DNA of 8,012 nucleotides from DATKCN01 sp035513175 (GTDB lineage Bacteria > Chloroflexota > Chloroflexia > Thermomicrobiales > CFX8), in NCBI GenBank assembly GCA_035513175.1, contig DATKCN010000211.1:1-8012 (forward strand). The letters run 5' to 3'. Positions 1 through 6,277 of this stretch are shown here, piece by piece. Both the position numbers and the translations under genes were made by a program. Each line of letters starts with the position of its first letter. Positions within the stretch are counted from its first letter, which is position 1. The notes beneath the pieces were generated by a model that did no database searches, was not told the origin of the DNA, and was given only the letters and a program-made list of their open reading frames with translations.

Positions 1-142
1 TCGACAGCCCGATGATCAGCGCGACGATGATCCAGGTCGAGCGGACGGAACGAAGCTTGGTCCATTCTGCCTTGAACGCCGCCCCGAAGCCGGGGGCGGC
101 GGCGGGCATTGCGCCGTGTGCCGATGTGGTGGTTGCGGTCAT
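1..142 (-). CDS. ABC-2 type transporter permease B, N-terminal fragment cut by the window edge
   Basis: Only the first 47 codons are visible; the gene runs off the left edge. The protein starts MTATTTSAHG and reaches EWTKLRSVRSTW followed by the start of a hydrophobic segment (IIVALIIGLS). This is the cytoplasmic N-terminus and first membrane helix of an ABC-2 permease. It aligns without gaps to the N-terminus of the permease at 369-1202: 33 of 47 residues are identical, and 115 of 142 bases by my hand count, with the last 39 bases before the edge identical. It is therefore a tandem paralog. The ATG at 140-142 is chosen because it matches the paralog start and has an AAGGA ribosome binding site at 153-157. 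It probably supplies a second membrane subunit for the same ATPase, as a heterodimer or alternative partner; this is inference. I cannot tell whether the full gene is intact. Confidence 0.85.
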   Translation of the reverse strand, partial: MTATTTSAHGAMPAAAPGFGAAFKAEWTKLRSVRSTWIIVALIIGLS

Positions 143-152
143 CTTTGCCAGG

Positions 153-157
153 TCCTT
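153..157 (-). promoter_or_regulatory. Ribosome binding site of permease B
   Basis: On the minus strand this reads AAGGA, 10 bases before the ATG at 142. The spacing is slightly long. Having its own Shine-Dalgarno sequence means permease B can be translated independently of permease A, whose stop codon lies 226 bases upstream. Confidence 0.55.
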
Positions 158-161
158 TCTT

Positions 162-175
162 CCGCGAATTCGCGG
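162..175. promoter_or_regulatory. 14-bp perfect palindrome just upstream of permease B (candidate operator)
   Basis: The sequence CCGCGAATTCGCGG is a perfect palindrome with an A/T core flanked by GC arms, the usual form of a site for a dimeric regulator. It lies 20 bases upstream of the permease B ATG and 4 bases upstream of its ribosome binding site, where a bound repressor could block expression. It has no loop, so an RNA hairpin is less likely than a DNA-binding site. A chance palindrome is possible and no regulator is assigned. Confidence 0.35.
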
Positions 176-215
176 TCTGATTGCTTGAGTGTTCGCAGTG
201 CCATGAGCCGGTCAA

Positions 216-346
216 CGCGTGGGGAGGCCCAACGTGGCCTCCTCGGTCGGGGACTCGGGCTGCTGACATCGGGATCCGACTTTGTATACCGGAGTCCGAG
301 GCCGTGGCGCCCCAACCGGGAGGCCACGTTGGGCCTCCCCTACGCG
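216..346. repeat. Inverted pair of REP-like palindromes between the two permease genes
   Basis: The 22-base sequence at 221-242 recurs as its exact reverse complement at 319-340. Outside the arms, CGCGT at 216-220 and ACGCG at 342-346 continue the match across a single-base bulge. Each arm is itself a hairpin: GGAGGCC, loop CAACGT, GGCCTCC at 223-242, and the mirrored version at 319-338. The 76-base interior also folds back imperfectly, with GGACTCGGG at 251-259 against CCGGAGTCC at 289-297. Two small GC-rich palindromes in opposite orientation are the arrangement of BIME/REP elements. The element fills the gap after the permease A stop and could act as an mRNA stabiliser or attenuator between the two permeases. 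No U-tract follows, so it is not a standard intrinsic terminator. Confidence 0.7.
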
Positions 347-368
347 GTTCTGCCACGCCGACCGGCGT

Positions 369-1202
369 TCAGACATCGCGCCGGTTCAGGACGAAGGCGG
401 CGGCGGCCAGCATGCCGGCCAGCCAGATGACGATCACGGCGATGGCGGGGCCCTGCGCCAGATGCGTCGAGGCGTCGGTTTCGGTCATGCCGGAGAGGGT
501 GTTGGCGGCCATGTCCGGCAGGTAGCGCAGCACGTTCTGCTGCACCCAGACCGGGACGAGGGGCGACAGCACCGAGGTCAGGAAGATGAAGCCGATCGAC
601 ACGGAGATCGCGCTGGCGGCGCTACGCAGCAGCCAGGCGATTGCGAAGGGGATCAGGGTGTAGACCAGTCCCTGCGAGACGGTATAGACGAGCAGCAGGC
701 GGGCGGTGTCGCTGTCGGAGATGCTGGCCGTCGCGAGACCATAGTGTTCGAAGATGGCCTGGCTGACCAGGAACATGCCGGGGACGCTGATGGCGCTGAC
801 GACGAGGCTGAGCGCGCCGACGAGCGCGGCCTTGGCGACCAGCACCTGCGTGCGGCGTGGGTTCACGATGAAGGTCGTGCGGATCATCCTCGACCCATAC
901 TCCGAGGCGACGACGGTGGCGGCGAGCACGATTAGGAGAATGAGCCGGAACAGCTGGCCGGTCAAACTGGATACGAGCGGATCGAACGACGCCTGAGCGC
1001 CGTTGCCCCAGTTGTCGTACGTGAGGCCTGCCACGAGCGATGTCAGCGCCGAGACCCCGATCGACAGCCCGATGATCAGCGCGACGATGATCCAGGTCGC
1101 GCGCACCGAGCGCAGTTTGGTCCATTCTGACTGGAGCGTGGTTGCGAAGCCGGGGGCAGTCGAGGCTCTCATGTCGTGTAGCGATGTGGTGGTTGCGGTC
1201 AT
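369..1202 (-). CDS. ABC-2 type transporter permease A (277 aa)
   Basis: This is an integral inner-membrane subunit of an ABC exporter, pairing with the ATPase encoded immediately upstream. I see a short cytoplasmic N-terminus with EWTKLRSVRATW, then six hydrophobic segments near residues 36-58, 80-102, 119-147, 168-192, 196-218 and 252-272. That is the usual ABC-2 topology and length. The motif SEYGSRMIRTTF (residues 100-111), followed by NPRR, sits after helix 2 as in actinobacterial and Chloroflexota homologs. The ATG at 1200-1202 lies one base after the TAA stop of the ATPase, which strongly suggests translational coupling. The stop is TGA at 369-371. The substrate is not predictable; relatives near BcrA/DrrA-type ATPases export drugs, peptides or lipids, but many have no known cargo. 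Its N-terminus is duplicated in the gene at 1-142. Confidence 0.92.
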   Translation of the reverse strand: MTATTTSLHDMRASTAPGFATTLQSEWTKLRSVRATWIIVALIIGLSIGVSALTSLVAGLTYDNWGNGAQASFDPLVSSLTGQLFRLILLIVLAATVVASEYGSRMIRTTFIVNPRRTQVLVAKAALVGALSLVVSAISVPGMFLVSQAIFEHYGLATASISDSDTARLLLVYTVSQGLVYTLIPFAIAWLLRSAASAISVSIGFIFLTSVLSPLVPVWVQQNVLRYLPDMAANTLSGMTETDASTHLAQGPAIAVIVIWLAGMLAAAAFVLNRRDV

Positions 1203-1203
1203 G

Positions 1204-2172
<969 letters not shown>

Positions 2173-2353
2173 TGTGTGTCCTTGTCCTTTCGATACGTCG
2201 TTGTCAGCCTTTGTGTCAGTCGAAGTCAGTTGAACGTGGCATCAGTGGCAGCGTTCCTTTCTGTGACATGTGACGGCACTCCTGGCGTGACCGCTGAGGA
2301 TCGTCGCGGCGATGTAGATGTAGATGTGGGTCGTTGAGTCGCTGGTACCCGGC
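2173..2353 (-). promoter_or_regulatory. Upstream region of the ABC exporter operon with spaced GTCAG repeats
   Basis: This 181-base gap lies between the DUF4389 stop and the ATPase GTG and probably holds the exporter promoter. GTCAGT occurs at 2215-2220 and again at 2225-2230, with a related GTCAG at 2203-2207, all in the same orientation and 10-12 bases apart (about one helical turn). On the transcribed strand these read ACTGAC. Direct repeats at one-turn spacing are typical of OmpR/PhoB-type regulator sites. A weak -35/-10 pair is possible (CTGACA, then TATCGA 18 bases on), but neither is close to consensus. A tandem hexamer, GATGTA x3, lies at 2311-2328 with its last base altered. I see no terminator for the upstream operon. 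Confidence 0.4.
2179..2183 (-). promoter_or_regulatory. Ribosome binding site fixing the GTG start of the ABC ATPase
   Basis: On the minus strand this reads AAGGA, with six bases between it and the GTG at 2172. There is no nearby in-frame ATG that would keep the conserved ITATGLTKRYG N-terminus, so this site decides the start codon. Confidence 0.7.
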
Positions 2354-2980
2354 TCAGCGCAGGCTGAATGGCGGGTAGCGGTCGGTAACAAGCAGGAAGG
2401 CGTAGGCGTTCACTCGCAGGCTCCACCGGCCGACCCCGACGACGAAGTCGAACAGGCTGCGTGGATAGCGTCCGGTGAAGAGAATGGCGAACCAGGCGAT
2501 CACGACCGCGCCGAGCGCAGCGAGCCAGAGCGCAACCAGAACGACGTAGTGAGGGATTGCCAGCAGCCATTTGACGAGCGGTAACCAGCGATTGAGGTCC
2601 TGCTCGACGTCGGGGTAGTCAATGTCGAGATGCACCGACTGGTCGTCCACGGTCGACGGATAATGGTCCGTCAGCAACGTCAGGTACGCGCCAACCCGCG
2701 TCCCAAAGCGCGTCAACTCGCGGGCGAAGTCGAACCACCAGCGTGGGTAACGGACGCGAAACACAATCATCAGCGCCGTCGCGATAACGAGCCCACTGGC
2801 GACTCCGCCGCCGGTATTGCGCGCCTGATCGCCTGACTCGCTGCCGGTGGCGACAAGCAGCAGGAAGATGACGGCGATCGGGATGATCCAGAGCAGACGG
2901 AACGCGGTTGTGAGCCGGTTAAGTCGTTCGGGGTAGTCGACGTTCAGACGAGCGGCGTAGGGTGGCATGGACACTGACAT
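2354..2980 (-). CDS. DUF4389 domain membrane protein (208 aa)
   Basis: This is an integral membrane protein of unknown function, recognised as DUF4389 from the repeated signature RYPR-x2-FDF followed by a stretch ending in TDxYP. The protein contains two copies of one unit. Copy 1 has DYPERLNR (15-22), hydrophobic segments at about 27-46 and 58-76, RYPRWWFDF (77-85) and LLTDHYPS (102-109). Copy 2 has DYPDVEQDLNR (121-131), a long hydrophobic stretch at 138-168, RYPRSLFDF (171-179) and LLVTDRYPPF (196-205). The ATG at 2978-2980 has an AAGGAG seven bases upstream; an in-frame Met at residue 5 is less well placed. It starts 35 bases after the stop of the small gene at 3016-3345, so the two are likely co-transcribed. 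Family members occur in actinobacteria and Chloroflexota, often with no assigned role. Confidence 0.88.
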   Translation of the reverse strand: MSVSMPPYAARLNVDYPERLNRLTTAFRLLWIIPIAVIFLLLVATGSESGDQARNTGGGVASGLVIATALMIVFRVRYPRWWFDFARELTRFGTRVGAYLTLLTDHYPSTVDDQSVHLDIDYPDVEQDLNRWLPLVKWLLAIPHYVVLVALWLAALGAVVIAWFAILFTGRYPRSLFDFVVGVGRWSLRVNAYAFLLVTDRYPPFSLR

Positions 2981-2987
2981 GATCTAA

Positions 2988-2993
2988 CTCCTT
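2988..2993 (-). promoter_or_regulatory. Ribosome binding site of the DUF4389 gene
   Basis: On the minus strand this reads AAGGAG at a seven-base spacing from the ATG at 2980, one of the two strongest Shine-Dalgarno sequences in the window. It supports the first Met over the one four codons later. Confidence 0.75.
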
Positions 2994-3015
2994 GCGTTCA
3001 CGTTCCGATCGAACA

Positions 3016-3345
3016 TCATCTGGATTCATTTACCTCGGGAGGCCGTTCACCGTCGCTGCCGCCTGGGGTCACCTGGTCGTCGCCATTCGCTGCAGCCGCT
3101 TCATCGCGCTCGAGACACACGACCGAGAGCAGCGGCAGGCCCAGATCACGCACCTGCTTGAGCAGCCCATGCAATGCGGACTGGTCGACCACAGGTCCGG
3201 TCAGGAGCGAGTCGCCGTTGCCTCCCGGCGTGATCGCGAGGCCGTCGAACCAGCCTGACCATTCACGACCCAGATGGCCGCTCACCCTGATCTCGTAGAC
3301 CATCGGCTGGTCCGGGGTGAAGTTCGCGTCTCGCTCGCATGTCAT
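3016..3345 (-). CDS. Small conserved hypothetical protein (109 aa)
   Basis: This is a small soluble protein with no signal peptide or membrane segment. The core (about residues 15-78) reads MVYEIRVSGHLG, then W-S-x-WFDGLAI, then LLTGPVVDQSALHGLLKQVRDLGLPLLSV. I recognise this pattern from many short uncharacterised bacterial proteins, but I cannot attach a domain name or function. The last 25-30 residues are Gly/Asp/Glu/Pro-rich and probably disordered. The start is uncertain. The ATG at 3343-3345 has no convincing ribosome binding site. The ATG at 3301-3303 (residue 15) begins exactly at the conserved core and would give 95 residues. The gene sits 35 bases upstream of the DUF4389 gene in the same direction, so the pair probably forms an operon. 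Coding is supported by family resemblance and by the operon position. Confidence 0.72.
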   Translation of the reverse strand: MTCERDANFTPDQPMVYEIRVSGHLGREWSGWFDGLAITPGGNGDSLLTGPVVDQSALHGLLKQVRDLGLPLLSVVCLERDEAAAANGDDQVTPGGSDGERPPEVNESR

Positions 3346-3439
3346 GACCCCGTCCCGTTCCGGTCATGCTCGACAGTCCGTGCCGATCAGGCATGTACAG
3401 AGAGTAGTCGGCAGGGGGTGTTGCGGCGCAGACACCAAA

Positions 3440-3464
3440 GTGTTGTTGGGGAGTGTTGTTTTTT
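3440..3464. repeat. AT-richer patch with direct repeat GTGTTGTT
   Basis: GTGTTGTT occurs at 3440-3447 and 3453-3460, 13 bases apart, and the second copy runs into six T residues (3459-3464). On the minus strand this is an A-tract followed by two AACAACAC units, about 95-120 bases upstream of the small gene at 3016-3345. It is a local drop in GC content in a GC-rich region. It could be an upstream promoter element, an operator, or simply the edge of the neighbouring repeat. I see no hairpin here that would make the T-run a terminator. Confidence 0.35.
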
Positions 3465-3470
3465 GGCGCG

Positions 3471-3571
3471 GGGGGTCGGGACGCGGAGAGGAACCCCACC
3501 CCCAGCCCCTCCCCGACGCGGAGAGGGGAGCAGGTGGGACGACTCGGACGTGCCTTCGCGTCCCGACCCCC
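3471..3571. repeat. MITE-like nested inverted-repeat element, about 101 bp
   Basis: The outer arms are a perfect 15-base inverted repeat, GGGGGTCGGGACGCG at 3471-3485 against its complement at 3557-3571. Inside is a second imperfect palindrome. CCCACC (3495-3500) pairs with GGTGGG (3533-3538), and CCCCTCCCC (3506-3514) pairs with GGAGAGGGG (3520-3528) with one mismatch and a five-base loop. A 12-base direct repeat GACGCGGAGAGG occurs at 3480-3491 and 3515-3526. The C-rich half followed by a hairpin resembles dispersed GC-rich repeats that I associate with Chloroflexota genomes. There is no ORF in it and I see no clear target-site duplication. It lies 9 bases beyond the stop codon of the regulator gene, so its hairpins will form the 3' end of that mRNA. 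Confidence 0.65.
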
Positions 3572-3580
3572 TCGGTCCCG

Positions 3581-6214
3581 CTACAGCAGGCCCAGCTCGC
3601 GGGCGCGGGCGACGGCTTCGGTGCGGCGCGACACCTGGAGCTTGGAGAAGATGACGCGGTTGTGGCCTTTGACGGTGTCGAGGGCGAGGTAGAGCCGGTC
3701 GGCGATCTCGCGGTTCGAGAGGCCTTGGGCGACGAGGCGCAGCACGTCCAGCTCGCGGGGGCTGAGCGGATCGATCGGGGGCTGGGCGGGGCACCGAGTG
3801 GGGTGGGGCGCGCTGGGCACAGCGCTCCCGCACGCGGCCAGGAGTGTGCCCACGTAGTCGGGGTTGATGCCACGCGCCAGTGCTGCGGACAATAGCTGGA
3901 CCATGGGGGCGCCTTCATTGACAAAGGTGCGGACGTAGCCGCCCGGCTCGGCCATTGCCAGCGCCTCGGCCAGGGCGTGCAGCGCGGCCTCCGTGTCGCC
4001 GTGAGCCTGCTGGGCGCTGGCTTGCAGCACGATGGCCCTGAGCAGCTCGTTCTGCCACTCCCTGGCCTCCAGGTGCTGGCGGAAGGGCGCGAGGATGGCC
4101 AGCGCGGCGGGCGCGTTGCCACGGGCCAGCGCTACCCGCGCCTGACTGGCGGGCAGGTCGTGGGCCCGTGCCAATTCCGCGGCCTGTGACAGGCAGCCCT
4201 CGTCGAGCAGGAGCTGTATCTGCACAGCCGCGATCTCCGGCAGGAGCGCAGCGAGGTTATGCTGGCGCGCGCAGCGCTCGGCTTCCGCGACCAGTTCCGC
4301 CGCCTCTGCCGGGTGGCCTTCAGCACGCTCGATGCTGGCCAGGACCACGAGACAGCGGACCAGCCGGTCATGCGTGTCCTTCTGCCGCGCATGCGCGATG
4401 CTCGATTGCCCGTGCTCGCGGGCCGCTTGCAGGTCGTTCCATTCGTAGCAGATGCGCGCCAGACCGATATGCGCGTCTCCGGCAACCGGCAGCGCGAGAT
4501 CGCTCAGCAGCTGCAGCGCATGCCGGAAGGACTCCGCGGCGCGGTGGAGATCGTTGGACAGCTCCCGCGTGTGACCCAACCCGATCGTTGCCAGAATGAC
4601 GAAGATGGCGTTGCCCGACGCCTCGCTGGCAGCGACGGTGTCAGCAAACGCCCGGCCGGCCGCCGCGTACTCTTTCCGCAGATAGTACGCGTAGCCCAGC
4701 TTCCAGACCGTGGAGGTGCGGAACGCCAGATTGTCCGGATGCAGGTACTCCAGCGCCCTGTGTGAATGGGCGACAATGGCGTCACCCTGATTGAGATTGG
4801 CGGCCAGCGTCGCCCAGACAGCGGCGTTGCGTCCGATGCGGTCGCGCGTCGTGGCGTCCGGCGGCATGGCGAGCAGGGCGGCTTCAGCAGCCTGCAGCAT
4901 CCCTTCGACGCCGGAAGTCCTGCCGGTAATCAGCGTTAGCGAGGCATATGTCGTCCACAACGACGGCCAGGCATTGAGTGTCGACTCCGGCAACGATGTC
5001 AGCCAGCTCAGGATCGGGATCATCCCGCCGCGAAAGTGCAGCGGCATCCCCTTGCCGTCGATCAGGTGCGCGGCGCGCTCGATGTCGTTTGCGGCGGTCG
5101 CGTGGTGGAAGGCCTCAAGCTCCAGGCCGTTGTCCTCAAGCCAGGCGCTGGCGCGGATGTGCAGCTCGGCCAACTCATCGCCTGGGGACGAAGCCACGCT
5201 CTGCCGCAGGCGCTGGCGCAGCAGTTCCGCGAACAGGTGGTGATAGCGATACCAGCGGCGCTCGTTATCCAGCGGGACAATGAACAGGTTGGCGTGTTCG
5301 AGAGTTTCCAGTGTCTCGTGTCCGGAGCGCGTGGAGTCGAGCAGGACAGCGTCACACAGCGGCCCGCACATGCGGTCGAGGATCGACGTGCGCAGCAGGA
5401 ACGCCTGGACGCCGTCGGACTGCCGGTGCAGGACCTCTTCAAGCAGATAGTCCAGCACGAAGCGGTGACTGCCGGTGAAGGAGGCGATGAAGCTGCTGGC
5501 GTCCTCGAGACCCCGCAGCGAGATGGCGGCCAGTTGCAGCCCGGCGATCCAGCCCTCGGTGCGGGTGTCCAGCGCGGCGATGTCCTGCTCGGTGAGGCTC
5601 AAGCCCATGGACTGATTGAGGAACTCGGCAGCTTCGGACGGCGTAAAGCGCAGGTCGGCGACGCGCAGCTCGGTGAGCTGATCCCGGACACGCAGGCGGG
5701 CCAGCGGGAGACGCGGGTCCTCACGGGAGACGATGACCAGACGCAGGCGCGGCGGCAGGCGCTCAAGCAGGAAGGCGAGGGCGCTGTCGACCGCCGTGGC
5801 GTCGAGCACGTGGTAGTCGTCGAGGACGAGCACGACATCGTCCGGGATGCTGGCAAGCTCATTGAGCAGGGCGGTCAGCAGCGACTCGACCGGCGGTGGC
5901 TGCGGGGACTGGAGCATGCCCAACGCCCCGCGTCCTACGTCTGGCGCGACCGTCCGCAACGCGGCGACGAGGTAGGACAGGAAGCGCATGGGGTCGCTGT
6001 CCGCCTCGTCGAGCGATAGCCAGGCGACCGGACGCCCGCAACCGGCGACCCATTCACTGACGAGCGTGGTCTTGCCAAAGCCGGCCGACGCGGAGACGAG
6101 GGTCAGCTTGCGGCTCAGGCCCTCGTCGAGCCGCGCGCTCAGGCGGGAGCGGAGGACGGCCCGCGGCTGGGGCGGGGGGATGTAGAGCTTGGTGGCCAGG
6201 ATTGTTTCAGGCAT
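3581..6214 (-). CDS. MalT-like LuxR family transcriptional regulator, STAND ATPase + TPR + HTH (877 aa)
   Basis: This is a large ATP-dependent transcriptional activator with MalT architecture. The N-terminal STAND ATPase begins MPETILATKLYIPPP. Walker A is SASAGFGKTT (ending at residue 50, Lys48), and Walker B is LVLDDYH (Asp132 and Asp133). The family motif TEGWIAGLQLA lies at about 219-229 and YRYHHLFAELL at about 322-332. Residues from about 380 to 810 are Ala/Leu-rich helical repeats of TPR type, the presumed inducer-sensing domain. The C-terminus (about 816-877) is a LuxR/GerE helix-turn-helix with LSPRELDVLRLVAQGLSNREIADRLYL. MalT (about 900 residues) has similar size and order. The ATG at 6212-6214 is preferred; a TTG at 6218-6220 would add two residues but overlaps a -10-like hexamer. 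There is no Shine-Dalgarno. It lies 63 bases downstream of the dehydrogenase gene and may regulate it. The inducer is unknown. Confidence 0.93.
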   Translation of the reverse strand: MPETILATKLYIPPPQPRAVLRSRLSARLDEGLSRKLTLVSASAGFGKTTLVSEWVAGCGRPVAWLSLDEADSDPMRFLSYLVAALRTVAPDVGRGALGMLQSPQPPPVESLLTALLNELASIPDDVVLVLDDYHVLDATAVDSALAFLLERLPPRLRLVIVSREDPRLPLARLRVRDQLTELRVADLRFTPSEAAEFLNQSMGLSLTEQDIAALDTRTEGWIAGLQLAAISLRGLEDASSFIASFTGSHRFVLDYLLEEVLHRQSDGVQAFLLRTSILDRMCGPLCDAVLLDSTRSGHETLETLEHANLFIVPLDNERRWYRYHHLFAELLRQRLRQSVASSPGDELAELHIRASAWLEDNGLELEAFHHATAANDIERAAHLIDGKGMPLHFRGGMIPILSWLTSLPESTLNAWPSLWTTYASLTLITGRTSGVEGMLQAAEAALLAMPPDATTRDRIGRNAAVWATLAANLNQGDAIVAHSHRALEYLHPDNLAFRTSTVWKLGYAYYLRKEYAAAGRAFADTVAASEASGNAIFVILATIGLGHTRELSNDLHRAAESFRHALQLLSDLALPVAGDAHIGLARICYEWNDLQAAREHGQSSIAHARQKDTHDRLVRCLVVLASIERAEGHPAEAAELVAEAERCARQHNLAALLPEIAAVQIQLLLDEGCLSQAAELARAHDLPASQARVALARGNAPAALAILAPFRQHLEAREWQNELLRAIVLQASAQQAHGDTEAALHALAEALAMAEPGGYVRTFVNEGAPMVQLLSAALARGINPDYVGTLLAACGSAVPSAPHPTRCPAQPPIDPLSPRELDVLRLVAQGLSNREIADRLYLALDTVKGHNRVIFSKLQVSRRTEAVARARELGLL

Positions 6215-6219
6215 GGTCA

Positions 6220-6225
6220 ATTGTA
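6220..6225 (-). promoter_or_regulatory. -10-like TACAAT abutting the regulator start codon (possible leaderless promoter)
   Basis: On the minus strand TACAAT (five of six matches to TATAAT) is followed by TGACC and then the ATG at 6214. A start site 6-7 bases after the hexamer would fall on or beside the A of the ATG, giving a leaderless mRNA. This fits the absence of a ribosome binding site. No good -35 sequence is visible at 16-18 bases, so the call rests on the hexamer and its position. Confidence 0.4.
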
Positions 6226-6277
6226 GTGCATGCCCGAAACCCGGCTCGCTCCCGCCGTCGCGTTGGGGCCTGCCGCC

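Noticed and set aside
187..215. A sigma-70 promoter for permease B using TTGACC at 210-215
   Set aside because: The -35 match is good but the hexamer at 17-18 bases downstream (ACACTC or CACTCA) is a poor -10, so it is likely chance.
282..935. A 217-codon plus-strand open frame and several shorter ones over the permease gap (116-525)
   Set aside because: They cross the inverted repeats and the antisense of permease A and consist of Arg/Gly/Asp-rich low-complexity sequence. The gap at 143-368 is better explained as a repeat plus regulatory region.
3506..3528. Intrinsic terminator for the MalT-like regulator
   Set aside because: The hairpin is good but no run of U follows it on the minus strand; the next A/T stretch is about 40 bases away and reads as A on that strand. 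It is recorded as part of a repeat instead.
3364..4122. A 252-codon minus-strand frame overlapping the C-terminus of the MalT-like regulator
   Set aside because: It is a frame-shifted reading of the regulator rich in Arg/Ser/Pro, and the regulator's helix-turn-helix is intact in its own frame, so there is no sign of a real frameshift.
5036..6019. A 327-codon plus-strand open frame opposite the MalT-like regulator ATPase domain
   Set aside because: The sense strand encodes clear Walker A, Walker B and MalT family motifs. The plus-strand product has no family resemblance and no convincing ribosome binding site.
6218..6220. TTG as start codon of the MalT-like regulator
   Set aside because: It adds only two residues, has no ribosome binding site and overlaps the -10-like hexamer; the ATG two codons later matches the usual family N-terminus MPETILATKL.
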